Counted from the first letter of the stretch, positions 21,408 through 34,552 are shown. The stretch: DNA of 64,000 bases from Ypsolopha sequella (GCA_934047225.1 CAKOHE010000068.1:124001-188000), one strand, 5' to 3'. Numbers and translations are program-made. Notes: generated by a model from the sequence alone, not told the origin.

Positions 21408-24400
21408 TTATTATTATTTATTTAATATAAAAGTATAACATCACAGCTTATGCTAAATCGCTATACTATAAAAATAAAAATAAACAGTAATTGTAAAAAC
21501 TTTACACAAACAATAACAAAAACAAATAAATTTACACATTTAAATTATAATCTAAGCCTTTCATAATTCTCTCTCGCAGAACGCCATGTTTTGGTGTTTA
21601 CGAGCTCTCAGGTAGTTGCCTGGTACAAAGAGACGACAGACTTTGTTCACAAGATGCGGACAGTCAGTGTTTCCACGCAAAATTTGGCACACGGTAACTA
21701 GCTGCTCACAATTACGCCTAACCTCTAGAGAGTTATAACCTAGCATCCCTAAGAGGTACTGTGTTGGGTACATAAAGGGGTAATAACCGTATATCCTCTT
21801 GAAAAGAAATCGTAGAAAAGCCTTTTGTACTTTCTCCAACAGAAGCCTGTATTTAGATTCACTAGGACTCCAGACAACAGCTCCAGCTTCGATTTTGCTC
21901 CTCACTAAGGCTGAATAGAGAAGTTGTATGGCAGCCGGATTTGTGAACTCTCTGGCATTTCTAAAAACGAAGCCTAACCTTCGATAGCAGTTGGTGGCTA
22001 GGGTCTGTATGTGCTCACGGAATGTGAGACCTGTATCAAAGGTAACTCCTAGGTCTTTGATGTTATTGACGCGTACAATTGCTTCAGGCCCTAGCGTGTA
22101 ATTTGCGTTTGTGGGTTGGTGAGCCCTAGTGAACGACATACAATAGCATTTGCTGAAGTTAAAGTGCAGTTTGTTTCGTAAGCTCCAGTTATAAACAGCA
22201 TTTAAATCCCTCTGTAGTAAGTCACAATCTGACACTCGACCCACTTTTAGGATTAACTTCAGGTTATCCGCATACAACAAACAGGAAGCATTCTCGAGTA
22301 TAGTCTCCAAGTCATTAATCATTATTACAAATAATAATGGTCCAAGAATCGAGCCTTGACTTACACCTGACCTAGTGTGGTACGGTGCAGAGATATAACA
22401 TCCATATTTAACGTACTGATGGCGATCCCGAAGATAATCAGCCATAAATTTAAGAAGGCCTGGAGCAAATCCTATGGCACTTAGTTTTTCCAGGAGGACG
22501 TCATTATCGACTTGATCAAAAGCCTTCCTGAAATCAAGATAGGCTACGTCCACCTGGAATCCCTGGTCCATGTATCCGGATATTGTATCAACGAGTGTCA
22601 GTAACTTCGTATCTGTTGATCGACAACTCCTGAATCCATGCTGTGAGTCTGAAAGGTATGGCTGGATCTGAGGGCGTAACTTGGTGTGCAAGACAGTTTC
22701 AAAAACTTTTGCTGTCGAGCAAAGGTTAGCAATAGGGCGATAGTCTTCCACACGGCAGCGGTCTGATGTTTTGGGAATCGGACTCACACGTGAGAGCTTC
22801 CACCGCGATGGGTATTTTCTACTCGACAGTGCTAAATTAAACAAATAACACAGTGGGGAAACAAACACATCCGCAAATTCTTTCAGAATAAAAGGCGGTA
22901 CGTTGTCTGGACCTATAGAGCTGCTAAGTTTTCCAAGAGCTAATTTCACATCTCGTTCTGAAATGAGTGTGACGTTAATAAGATTAGCAGTTGGGTTAAC
23001 GTCAGCTTCATTTATTATATTTGCGTTTAGTGACGGTGATTCAGGCAAAAAAACACCAGAGAAAAACTCCGCAAAAGCAGCCGCTGCTGCCGCACCAACA
23101 CATTCATTCCCTGCATGTTACCCTGGGCTCAAATCCTCCTTTTGACTTAAGGTCAGCCACATGCTTCCAGAAAGCACGAGGGTTTGCGTTTATGTTGGTT
23201 TCTATACTACGCACACAGTTATTATATGTTTCGGCAAGTTTTGATTTTAATCGGGCTTTGGCTACACTAAAAGCATCGTAAACAGCTTTGTCTTTCGTTT
23301 TCTTCCATTTGCGGTGCAGCGAGGCTTTGACGTTGATATCGTAGATCAAGCCACCCGTAAACCATACTGGATATCGTCTCTGACTACTCCTAGATCTTAT
23401 CTTTTTCGGCATAGTCTCATTGAAAACACTGTACAGTGTATCATAGAAGATATCCACGGCAACATCGACATCCTCACACTGATACACAGCTTCCCATGAA
23501 ACTTGACAGATTAACTGGTAAAAAAGAACAAAGTCTCCTTTAGCAAACTTCCAATCTTGAGCAGAATCAATGTTACTTGAATCAAGTCTACTGGATTGTT
23601 GAACACCATGAGTTGACGGGATCGGTATGTCCAGCGGAGGGTGGTACGCATCAGTATGCTCAACCAGACCGGTATCAGACGAACGTACTATTACCCCTCC
23701 CAGGGCCTCCGGCGCCAGCACCACATCTAACTTACCACCACGTGCAATCATCACCTCGTTCCTCTCAGTTATACCCATAAAAATACCCATAATAGTTGGA
23801 AATATTCATTGAGGCGCTATTCAAGTTCAAATCTCCCAAAATTATTACAGTACTATAAATTTTTGAAAATCTATCTTCAATTAAACAAAACCAGTTCAAA
23901 TAGATCTGATCAGAGGATTTAGGATGAATATAAATTACCCATACTACATAATCTACATTATCAAACGAAAAGGATGCCCAGAGATCTTCACCTTCTTCGG
24001 TTTCTAGGTCTCGGCGTTGCCTCAAAGAGATGCCTGGACGTGCAGCCAATAGTACTCCACCACACGAGGGGGGGGGGGTCCCGTCTTAAAATGGTCCAGC
24101 CTCCTTCGGTAATTTCGGCATCTTCAATAGACTCATCCAGGTTACTTTCCGTAACAGCTAAGATATCTTGCTCAACCAACAAAAGATTTTGTCACCAGTA
24201 TTTAAGTTTAGTCCTTAGGCCTCTAACATTTTGGTACAGTACGCTTAAGGCTGGCTTATCGCGTTTTTTATTGTTGGGAGTTCTGGCCACTATTTCTCTG
24301 CCTTCGAAAGGGAGTCCACGGCTTAACACGAGCATTATCAGGCCAAACATCCGGGTCAAGGCATCTGCTGTAATGTTCAATCGGCACACAAATTTTGTAG

Positions 24401-24470
24401 GATTTATATTGTCTCTTCGGAGTGAGTTCATCAACCGTGCAAGTTTCGCCTGGAAATAATTCAGAGACTC
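21408..24470 (-). mobile_element. CR1/Jockey-like LINE, frameshifted
   Basis: A nearly complete ORF2 on the minus strand is followed by an AT-rich 3' UTR and a (TAAT/AATA)n tail at 21408-21430, directly against the PLE-A copy. The upstream side (24435-24470) is a 5' truncation; no ORF1 is seen. Confidence 0.8.
21561..24434 (-). pseudogene. LINE ORF2 (endonuclease and reverse transcriptase) with mutated RT active site
   Basis: In minus-strand order: an endonuclease start (LSVLYQNVRGLRTKL), ILAVTESNLDESI, VIILGDLN, a linker, then a 495-codon RT frame with DYRPIANLCSTAKVFE, VAYLDFRKAFDQVD, SGVSQGSILGPLLF and a C-terminal thumb. The catalytic YADD reads LLYADNLKL, losing the second Asp. Frameshifts occur at a run of G near 24066-24078, near 23770 and near 23100, and other breaks lie around 24190. 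The protein would nick target DNA and prime reverse transcription; this copy cannot. Confidence 0.85.
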
Positions 24471-24508
24471 TTTTGTCGTATTAATAAGGCAGTAGGTAAA
24501 ACAAATTT

Positions 24509-24749
24509 GAAGGCTTTAATTTTAGTTTGTGCAGTCAAAACTAAATTTTTTCCAAAGTAAATTTAGCTTCTGTTTCTTATCCGATCCGAAAAATCTTTCA
24601 TTGGCCTCTGTTTAGTTGATATTTTCTGTTATAATTTTAACTTTGTGCTGTGGGTTTTTATGTGAATAATTAATAAATAAACACTCAAGGACTATTTGTT
24701 ATAATGAAAATGAAGTTTTGACAGCAATTAAACTAAAATTAAAGCCTTC
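24509..24749. repeat. Inverted-repeat block, 20-bp perfect ends (MITE-like)
   Basis: GAAGGCTTTAATTTTAGTTT at 24509-24528 is the exact reverse complement of 24730-24749. A second paired block follows inside (GCAGTCAAAAC against GTTTTGACAGC). The 241-bp unit overlaps the 3' UTR of the DDE-like gene, so it may be a MITE or a terminal structure of that transposon. No clear target duplication. Confidence 0.6.
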
Positions 24750-25952
24750 AGAAACTTTTTCGTATTTCTAGAATATCAGTTTTCATTGAATAAATCAACA
24801 TTATCAGCTTCAGAGTTCACTAAGGGCAAATTAAACCAAAAATCTCTTCTGTTGTGAGGCATGAGTGGAACTAATTTGTTAATAATTTCGTTTCTTCTTT
24901 CAGCTGTAATTCCTCTTGGTATTTTTTTTGGTATTGCTTTGGGAAATTCTTCACTTTTAAAAATCTTAGTTTGGAGAAAATCTAATGTATTCTCAAACTC
25001 GGAATTATGATCAGTTTTATATTTCAGGGCATATAATCTCCTTTCGACTCTCACAGCCATTATGTCTTTCAGGTATGTTCGTTGCTCGTTCTTTCTCAGC
25101 TTATATTGAGATGAAAAGTCTTGGAACTCGTAAAAATCTGTAATGCTCATTACTTTAACATGAGTTTTTCTCAAATTTGTAGCCTGAACACACTCTACGT
25201 AGTCCGAAAAGTCATATATTTTTTTTTTAGCTTTCATAGCTAATTCTACTTGATGGTGGAATGAATCGGCAGACATAAAAGTGTGCCCTGGCTCAAAGTA
25301 CTTAATTGTTATGCTGTCAGCTGCAATTGCATTACTGTTTATAATGTAAACAAGAAAGGACATAAATGCCCAGTTTTTGTTTTGGGCCGCACAATTGTCA
25401 AGCCAGATCACAATATTTTTAGCATCTCGTTTATATGTTAGAAATGTCTGAAAGGTAGAAATTATGTCTTCTTGGTTTCGCCCTGAAATTGATTCATTCC
25501 ATAGCGCAGCAAAGGGTCCATTGACACCCGTTTTACCTAGCGGGACAAATCTCTCATTGAAAGCAATGACTCTTGGACAAAAGATTGCTAACTTAAATTG
25601 ATCCATTCTAGGCAACATTACAATTTTCTGTAGATCGGCAGAGTAAAAGATGGTTTCGCTGCTAGGTGTTGAATCGGCGTCATTTTTGTATGCCAAGCGT
25701 GATTGGGTGTAACGTTTGTGATGTTTTATGTATTTTTGACATTGCTCACATAACTCGCAAAACCTGTCTGGTGTGCCAATATGGCTGTCATCGTGTAATT
25801 TGAATTGAGCACATTGCTCGCACTCTTCGTTTCCTAAGTGGGCAAAAGAAATATTCATTTCATCTGTCACTACTTTTCGGTACAATTCTTTACATATTTT
25901 GAAATTGGGCATTTTTTTGAGAAATTGTTTATACATCAAAGTTATATTTATA

Positions 25953-26360
25953 TTTATTGTCAACGAAAGCAGTGATGAGGACTTTGATGATAAGTCTTCC
26001 CAGTCCAGCTCAGACGAAGTTTACAAATCCAAGAGTGGAAAGAAACTCAAAAGAACACATCATAGCGATCTGGAATCAATTGATTGGGATCACTTGGATA
26101 ATTTTAAAAACGTCTCCGGCAAAACGTATCCAATATCTGGAAAACAAGTTAAGGAGTATCTCACTCAAACATATGGAGTTAAGGATATATCAGAAATTAC
26201 TTATAGTTTCACAGAAGAAATTGGTGCCTTGGCTGAAATGTTTACTGACTTGATACCGATCATCTCGTATCGTAGTGTTAAGAACAGACTCTCACGTATC
26301 ATAGTTAAACTTAAGCTCTTATCTCGTAAGAAAAATCCTAATATACCTATAGATAAGTAG
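25953..26360 (+). pseudogene. LINE ORF1 remnant
   Basis: The frame is open from the element edge to a TAG at 26358, with no start codon at its beginning. It encodes an acidic Ser/Asp-rich start (ESSDEDFDDKSSQSSSDE), a basic KSGKKLKR patch and a helical C-terminal part. No zinc knuckle is seen. By position it is the ORF1 of the LINE, but it could also be captured unrelated sequence. Truncation at the TSD indicates incomplete reverse transcription. Confidence 0.5.
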
Positions 26361-26445
26361 GTTACTTTTAGGTAAGTATTATCTTTGTTTTTTTTTTTTT
26401 TTTTTTCTTCTTTTTTATCTGTTGTCTCTTGTTTTGTGTGATTTA

Positions 26446-29400
26446 ATGGACTTGACTATAGGTTTCAAACTTAATATTATTCAATGGAACTGTCAAAGTC
26501 TAATACCAAAATTAAGTGAATTGGATTCATATCTGCATAATGAAAAAGTTCATATATGCATTCTTTCTGAAACTTGGCTACAATGTGAACATCAAATTAA
26601 TATAGCAGGTTACTCTGTCTTTAGAAAGGATCGAGCAGACGGATATGCAGGCTTAGCTATCCTAGTCCACCAATCTATAAATTGTAGACTAAAAATTCTC
26701 CCAAGAAATTATAATAATATTGACGTTTTGTGTCTTGAAGTCCTTAATAGCAATAAACTTCAACATATCCTAGGGGTCTATTCTCCCACAAATGTCACAG
26801 TGAGCGTGGGGGACTATCAGGAGCTTTTCAGATACTTTTCTGAGAAAACTCTGATAGTCGGAGACTTCAATGCTCATCACACGGCTTGGTCATACACAAC
26901 TGACACACGGGGTAGGCTTTTATCGGACACTAGCATAAAACATAATTACGTATTTCTTAACAATGGAGACTGCACCCTTTACGCTAAGCTTAATGATAGT
27001 TTAGTATGCACATCACCTGATATCTCATTTTGTAGTGCTGATCTCTCACTTGACTTCGATTGGAACGTCACTAACGAATCTTTTGGCAGTGACCACCTCA
27101 TTATTTCTATTAAAACGTTAGACAGTACTCAATATAGCTCCGAATTAAAAAGGAACATCAAAAAGGCCAACTGGGTAGAATACACTCAACACATAGAATC
27201 TGCATGTGAGGGTTTAGATTTCGGAGATAATGTACAAAGTAACTACGATAAACTCATAGAAATAATTGAAGAAAGTGCTAACAAAAACATCCCATATATT
27301 TAAACCGATTTTAACCCAAAAAAATTCAAGCCAAAACCTTGGTGGAATCCTGATTTATCGAAGGCAGTAGCTGAGAGACGATTATCTCTTAAGAACTTTA
27401 GGAAATCACGCACGGTCGAAAACTATTTAATTTACAAAGAAAAAGTAATTATTGCTCGAAAATTAATAAAACTTGCTAAAAGGAACTCCTGGCAACAGTT
27501 TTGTGACAGCATAAACTACAATACGCCCAGCCGTGAGGTCTGGAGGAAACTCAGATGGCTTAAAGGTTACCGAAGCCCTAAACATTACTTACCAGAAAGT
27601 ACCGCAGTCTCCTTTGTAACAGAACTCACTCCTGATAGTGTTTCTTTCCAGCCCTTAGATTCCAATATAAATGTTTCCAATCCTGTTTTATTTACACTTT
27701 CAGAACTTATCTTGACTCTTAAAAGAGTAGATACTTCGGCTGGTTTAGATACTATTACTTATTCTATGATTAGTCATTTACCGGATAACGCGAAAGAATA
27801 TCTCCTGCACATATTTAACACAATTTATAAAAAAGGTGAGATACCAGAGCAGTGGCGTAGGATCAAACTTATTGCCATACCAAAGAGAAAAACTGATAAG
27901 AATCGTCCTATCTCACTCATTAACTGCCTTTGCAAGACTTTTAATTTAATGATAACTCGTCGTCTTGAACATCATTTCGAAAGCAACAAACTATTTAATA
28001 GTAGCACTTTGGGTTTCCGCCGTGGACTTTCTTGTCAAGACAATCTTAGTAGGTTCATTGTAGATACAGAAACTGCTTTTATAAACAAGGAATACGTTTT
28101 GTGCGCTTATGGAGACATAAGTAACGCTTATAACAATGTGGCAATTGAACCTCTTATAAACTCTTTATTTGAATTTGATGTCGATCTGCTCATATGCAGA
28201 TATATTAGAGAATTTTTAAAAGAAAGATTTTTGACATATAGGCTACGGGACGGTACAGAAATAACAAGAATAAGCAGACAGGGCTTAGCGCAAGGTGACC
28301 CAATGTCACCTATTTTATTCAATATAGTCACAATTAAATTATGCAACACACTCATTAAGACAGTTAAGGTCTCACAATATGCCGACGACTTCGCTTTGTA
28401 CTGTATTAATCAAAGTATTGATTTTTGTGCTAGTACCATTCAATCAAGTCTTAACAAATTTGTAAGAATGTTGCAGGAAATTGGATTAGAAATATCTCTC
28501 TCAAAGACTAAAGTCTGCATCCTAACTAGAAAATATAAAGTGCCTCCTATTTGTATACGAATAAATAATACTGAAATTGATTTCACTAATTGTACAAAGT
28601 TTTTAGGTGTTTGGGTGGACGGTCGCCTGAACTGGACCCGACATGTCTTAGAAACTGCCCAAAAATGTATTCCATACGTTAATGTCCTTACTTGTATATG
28701 TAGTTCAAAGTGAAGTGTCCATCCAACTCACTTAAGAAGACTTTATTTATCACTGGTGCGATCTCGACTCGACTATGGATGTATCATTTACGGTAACGCC
28801 AACCCTAAGCTCCTACAGAGGTTGGACGTGATTCAAAACCAATGTCTTCGCCTATGTGGAAGCTTTATTCGAGACACCCCAATTTTTACAATGGAAAGCG
28901 AACTATGTATCCCACCCTTGAGTCTTAGAAGAATATATTTAAGCGACAAATACTTTTTGAAACTTTCTTCCAGAACATCCGATCATTTGAAAAAACAATT
29001 AGAAATATTAGACAACACATTAAATTCGGGCACAAGATATTGGCGCAAAAATCAATTTCCACTTCTGCTTGAGAGTTTCAGAAACTATTCCAACTTACCT
29101 ATGTCAAAATTTGAAATTTTGCCCCAATTTCTGCTCTCCTTTGATATTAAAACACTCCCCTGGGATAAAATCATAATTCATAGAGTGAACACTATTAATA
29201 AACCTAAAGCTCAACTACCCATTCACGATCTTAAGCAACGTACCGAAGATATGATAGACATACAGTTCTCAGATTACATTCAAATTTACACCGACGGGTC
29301 CAAAACTAGAGACGGTTCTAGTTGCGCGTTTTACGATGAAGCTGCGGATTTTGGGGCCAAATTTCTTATTGAAAATCAGTGTATACCTATAATGGGAGTT

Positions 29401-30216
29401 GAACTGACAGCAATTAATGAAGCAGCACACTACATAGAGTCGACACCATACCATAAAATTGTAATCTTTACAGATTCTAAGAGTAGTCTACAACATTTGT
29501 TAAGAAGTGCTAAGGGCGGTAGTGTCGGTAGAAACGAAGCTTACCTCATTATTAAATGTATCCATAGATTGATACGTAACGGGGTTGAAGTTCGTCTACA
29601 ATGGATTCCTTCACACGTGGGCGTCAGGGGTAATGAGATAGCAGACTCACTTACATCCAAAGCTCTACAGAACGGCATACCTCTCGAAACCGTACCGCAC
29701 TATACTGATCATCTTTCAAAAATTAAAAACGACAATTATATAAAATTTAAATCATATTTTAATGAGTGCTCTCAAAACAAGGGCATCTGGTACAGGACCA
29801 TTGTAGAAGAACCACCTCGCGTACCTTGGTTCGCCTCAAGAAACCTCAACAGAAAATATCTAGTTATATGCTTCCGAACTCGAACTTACCACATCCCACT
29901 TAACAAGTTTAACTTCATCATGAAAAAAAGAGACGATCCAAACTGTACACGATGTGAGAGAGAAGAGGACCTCCTACACTTAGTACTCGAGTGTAAAATC
30001 AACGAACAATGTAGGTTGGATTTCTTAAATGAAACTCGGTGCTCTACTGGCGATTTTCTCTTCTTTCTCCATCAAATCTTAAGTTCAGGGTTCACGGCCG
30101 AATATAGTGATAGATTTGTAAGTTTTATAATAGACTCACTGAACCTTAGATCTGAATATTATAAAAACACTCATAGTAGTAATCTCAACTGTTTTACACA
30201 TCGTCCAACATTGTAA
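26446..30216 (+). pseudogene. I-type LINE ORF2: APE, RT, RNase H, two in-frame stops
   Basis: All domains are in one frame from the ATG at 26446. APE: NIIQWNCQSL, ILSETWL, LIVGDFNAHH, SDHLIIS. RT: NRPISLINCLCKTF, YGDISNAYNNV, QGLAQGDPMSPILF and an intact SQYADDFALY. RNase H: IYTDGSKTRDGS, GVELTAINEA, IFTDSKSSL, WIPSHVGVRGNEIAD. A CTRCEREEDLLHLVLEC zinc-type motif is near the end. Only TAA at 27301 and TGA at 28711 break the frame, so decay is recent. The product nicks DNA, reverse-transcribes and removes RNA at the target. Confidence 0.9.
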
Positions 30217-31555
30217 TTATTTTTAAGCCGAATTAATCTTAAGATGTATGGCTTGTAAAATAAATAAGATTTAAAAAAAAAAAAAAGTTATATTTATGTC
30301 ACTGGGGAGATAAAGCTTTTTCGGCGCATGTTTACGTCTGTAATGCGATATACATGGATTATAAGTCATCACATGTGCTTTTACAACTTCCCTGTCAATT
30401 TTATTTTTCCTCTCATAACTTCCCCGATTATTCCGTTGACCATCTACTGGTTTTTTCAGTACTCCCATGACTCTCGTGTCATTTGTAGCATTATAGCCTA
30501 GAGTGGTTAAAAAAAAAGTTTTGCATACTTCGGTTCGTTCAAGATTATTGGATTTTAAAAAGTAAACATATGTGACTTTTTTTCGGGGTTCAACAACATC
30601 AGTTCCTTCTTCTCTTGAACGACCGACACGTCTTGAAACTTCTTTCTAATCAACCAAGCATTTAATAAACAAACCTTGCGCTTCATATCCTTACTGTACG
30701 TATTTTTCGTTTATTTCTTTTCTTTGTGTGTGATTTATTTTCGTAATACATTTAAGCCGGCAAGATATACCACATGGCGTTTTCATCGAAAGTTTATCTT
30801 CGTTTTCCTTCTTTTTTCTATTTTTTTTTTCAGACAGCAGCTCTCTGTTTTTGTTTAATTGATAAACATCTTTCGGAAGTGACGGCCTGGTTTCAGTATC
30901 TTCTTTTTGTGTCCCTTGATTTGGTAAAATATTTTAATCAGTTTGAAACATATCGCTTTTTTCCTTCAGTGTAGCTTTTCCAGTTAAACTTTCATTATTT
31001 TCATTGTGTATTGGATTTTGATTTTTTTTTATTTGTTTCTAGAGATGTCTGTTGGTTGCTATTATGTTCTTGTTCTGTATTCTTATCTTGTATGGTTTTT
31101 AGTTTTCTAGAAAAATGTGTAGCCGTTTTGTTTGTAGAAGAATTTCCTTTGTAATTTTTTTTGTTTGCTTTTAGCTTTTGACTCGCTCGTTTCGTTTTAA
31201 GTTTTGCATCTGTGGTACAATTTTTATTTGTGATTGTCTCATTTTCTGAATTGAATTCATCCGAATCAGGAATATAGTCCGTGTCTCTGCTGTCATCAGA
31301 ATTATGATAAATATCAACTTCATTATTGTCTTTAGCAGACATATCAGTCTTGTCATCATTGAACTCTTCATGACAAAATAAATCATTAACAGAATAATCT
31401 ATATTATCATGTTTTAATAAACTGTATTCATAGGATTCTACCAACTGGTGTGAATTTTCATATTCGCTAGAGTGAAATGGTCTGCATTCTTGTGGTCTTT
31501 TAAATAATTCTTCTGTCAGTCTTTTTCGGCTCTTGAGTTTTAGTTTTTTTGGCAT

Positions 31556-32754
31556 AAAGCGGATTATGTATCAAAACATCGTTACTAGATTGTTCTGCTT
31601 CAACAGGTTCATTTATCTTAGTATTTTTATGCGTCATTGTAAGTATTTTATCAATTCTGGCTTTGGATGCCATTTTTACTGTAACATAATAATACAGAAA
31701 TTAAATATATCAATAATGCATCATACTCGCTCGACGCATACCTACCAGTATTTAAAACTAAATGGTAGTATGTGTTTTGAACTACTTCTATAGAACACAT
31801 CAATGGGGGTCGAAATTGATGTTCCAGCTATATCTTTCTTATATCATATCATGAGTCCGAGAAAACTGGAATATATTGGTGGATAACTAAACGGTGAGAG
31901 GAAACTAAACGGTGACAGCCACCATCTGGTCGCAGCGGGCGAAAGCGGGTGGGTCAAAATCCAAGTCATTTTCGAGATTCTTCCGCGAAAAAGATAATAC
32001 CCAACAAATAAGTTTGTAAGGAACAAGAGGGGGGGAGGGGGAACTAATTTGTAATGTACTCTCCACTATGTGGTTATGGGAGGCAGGGGGGATCAAAATT
32101 AACGTTATTTTTGCGATAGCTCTTACGGTTCTCGAGAAAAATGCATGTTTAAAAAAAAACTTGCTTATATGCTGAAAGACAATAATATCTGAAAGTTCAC
32201 TCACGATTTCCCGCGTCAAGCGTTCACAAAGAAATAAAATTGCCACCCTCTCCTCATTGATACTTAGCATCGACTGACTATTTGGTCAATTTATCCCCCG
32301 CCCGCACACCTCTTTTACCCTTTTATCATCAATAGTTGTACACTTACCTTTTCTAAACGTAGTACAACAGATTAAATACAAACTATAAAACCAATCATAA
32401 ACACCGTAAATGCAGATAAAATGCAGTTACCTTTCTTATGTGTAGTTTTTCTAACAAAAAAATAATTTCTTTTTTTTTTAATGACTGCCGTATAGTTACA
32501 TACGGTTGTTATGTGTTACAAAACATCGAATTTTATAGAAGAATAGCTATTTACGAAACCGTATTGACAGTTACGGTGGTAATGAGTGGGAACCAACAAA
32601 AAAAAAATGGCACTTACCTTCCTTATGAAAATTCTATCTTTGTTTCTATAAGAGTTATCAAAATTTCATCTAAGACAAGATTGTAGATCTCAAAACGCTG
32701 ATTCAGAATATATAATTAACTCATTTTCGACAAAAGTGGCACTTACGGTTGTCA
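31556..32754. other. Low-information region upstream of the DDE-like gene
   Basis: A minus-strand open stretch near 31670-31556 begins MASKARIDKILTMTH just after a TTATGTTACAG acceptor-like sequence and may be an earlier exon, one frame off the 31555 frame. The rest, including a G-rich run at 32030-32040, shows no recognisable gene. Short motifs resembling splice donors on the minus strand recur near 32345, 32430 and 32620. Confidence 0.4.
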
Positions 32755-33403
32755 TGATTTGGGCAACAGAGTAGACGTAGTGGCTGCAGTAACATTTTCT
32801 GTATTTGCTGTGTAATTCACTGTGTCAGCATGTGTCGTTTTAATAGAGTTGATCAAAGGAACGTTTTCTCGTTGATATATCTCATTATGTATTTGAGCCA
32901 GTTCTAGAGCTCGAGCTTGTTCATAAGCTGTATCTAAGGAAAGATTGCGGGTCTCGAGAAGTCTTTGACGAGAGGCCACCTATGAATGCATCTCATACAT
33001 AATCATTTTCGTTTTGTTCAGCTGTTACACTTTTGAAATCACAGTCTTTAGATAAAACTTTTAACGCTTGTAAGTACTGGTGTACGAATTCTCCAGTTTG
33101 TTGGAATCTTTTCATAAATTTGTGTCTTGAAAATATATCATTTGGTGATTTAATAAAGAGTTCGTTCAGTTTTTTTATTGCAGTCTCGTTACTGGTTGTT
33201 TCTTTAATGTGTGTGTATAACGCTGGAGATAAATGGTTTACGAGCAGTTGATACTTCGAAGCAGTACTCACTGATTTTTCTGCACTCGTGATTGCAGTAA
33301 GAAAATTCTCGAATGTTTGTTTCCAATGTGTCTACTGAGGGGACAAATCCCTTTCGGAGGAAGGGTCTTCTTTGAATCTTTCTGGACGTAGATATTTTTC
33401 CAT
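32755..33403 (-). pseudogene. Ty3/gypsy gag fragment
   Basis: The minus-strand ATG at 33403 begins MEKYLRPERFKEDPSS, then after a stop comes VSTASKYQLLVNHLSPALY, FMKRFQQTGEFVHQYLQALK and LDTAYEQARALELAQ, the usual course of an insect gypsy Gag. A start of a zinc knuckle (KCHFC) follows near 32745 before similarity ends. There are at least two frame breaks. No protease or pol follows, and no LTR is seen here. Confidence 0.75.
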
Positions 33404-33423
33404 GTTTATTTAAGTTTAATAAA

Positions 33424-33474
33424 TTGTAGTAAATAATCTAAAGATCCCGGAATTATATTGGGTTTATTAAACTA
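33424..33474 (-). repeat. Jockey-like junction block, left half
   Basis: It matches 2845-2897 and continues in the same family at 38872, after the Penelope dimer. Its last bases are the left target duplication of that dimer. Confidence 0.7.
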
Positions 33475-33578
33475 TAATAATAAATATTTTTACTTTAAAA
33501 GCTTTTTTAACCGTTTTATTATATATATATACAGATTCTTATGAATATTAAAGTAGAAATTGAATAAAAAAGAAAATT

Positions 33579-33622
33579 TTCGAGATATATTTCGATCCAC
33601 TTGGAATCGTCGTCAGTCGAAT
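33579..33622 (-). ncRNA. Hammerhead-like motif, PLE-B minus arm
   Basis: On the minus strand: TTCGA (stem I), CTGACGA, the hairpin GATTC..GGATC with one G-U, GAAA, TATATC, then TCGAA, which closes stem I exactly. It has the same layout as the family A motif despite different arm sequences. Confidence 0.6.
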
Positions 33623-34552
33623 ATGGAAAAATATCATAAATAAAATAGAGTTAACAATAAATTGACAAACTTAACCTATTTTCTTAACCTATTTAATTTA
33701 CCTACCTTTTTGCTCTCATCTGGAGAAGGTAGAGAAGGGTCTGTCTGTCGGTCAGTGTTGTCTGTTTAGTCCAGCTCCGTAGTGGGCACCAAGTGACCAA
33801 ATGTAGGACGATTCCCAAGTTCTCAGTTCAATGTCAGTCAAAGGGGGATGAAAGGCTTTAATGATACGAACAGTGAAGCAGTTGTTAAATGAATGAGAAT
33901 GAGAGCGAGCATGTGTGGGTATAGGTAAAGTGTTATGAGGTATTGAGTCCGTAGTGTGTCGATGATGGTTCATTCTGATATGGAGCGCATTTTTTGTCTC
34001 ACCTACGTAGAATGCCGGACAGTGCCGGTATTCTAGCAGATAAATGCAGTTCTCTGTTTTGCATGAAGTGTTGGGTTGTGTGGTGTAGGTGTTTAATGTG
34101 TGGTGTGTGTTGATTTTTGTGTCTGTTCTAATAATGGGACATGTTTTACATCGTGGTCGTCGGCATGGAGCGGTACCAGGTGATGTGATTGATGGATTGA
34201 GATGAGTAGGAGATTTTGGTTTAGTTTTGGTGAGATATGATCTGAGGTTTGGGCTCTGTCTGTAGCAGATTTGTGGGTTTGTGGAGAGGAGATTTTTGGT
34301 TTCGTCGTTTTGTTGTAGGATGGGAATGAAATCATTAATGAGTTTTTTGAGTTTATAACTGCCATTGAAGAATGTAGTTACTAATTTGGGGTTGTCGGAT
34401 GAGTTGGTTGATCTATTTTGAAGATTGTGATATCTTGGCCTATTGTATAAATGTTTCTGTAGGAATTGATGAGGGTAATTTCTGCTACGGAGGCCTTGGT
34501 TGATTTTGTGGTGGTATTGCTCGAGTGATTCCTGGTCACTACAAGTCACTGG

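Larger units (their letters stand above)
25952..30286 (+). mobile_element. I-type LINE inserted in the DDE-like gene
   Basis: The 11-bp duplication GTTATATTTAT lies at 25941-25951 and 30287-30297, and a run of 14 A precedes the right copy. Content: a 5'-truncated ORF1 and an ORF2 with APE endonuclease, RT and RNase H, the I-superfamily order. The exact junctions come from the uninterrupted reading of the host gene across them. Confidence 0.92.
24776..31555 (-). pseudogene. DDE transposase-like gene, split by an I-type LINE
   Basis: The gene runs minus-strand from 31555 (acidic N-terminus with DTDYIPDSDEF) through about 30680-30287 (EVCKTFFLTTLGY, then HYRRKHAPKKLY) and, after the LINE, from 25951 to 24776. 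The last part holds CEQC and CELCEQC cysteine pairs and a D-D-E set: D110 in FYSADLQK, D189 in IVIWLDNCAAQNKN, E240 in DSFHHQVELA (numbering from 25963). The frame reads straight across the LINE once it and one duplication are removed. A stop at 31001 and unread sequence at 31000-30680 suggest an intron or decay. It matches the 9432-11716 relic; I do not know a family name. Confidence 0.65.

Noticed and set aside
23021..23790. Plus-strand open frames overlapping the LINE
   Set aside because: Antisense shadows of the minus-strand endonuclease/RT linker, which has clear LINE motifs.
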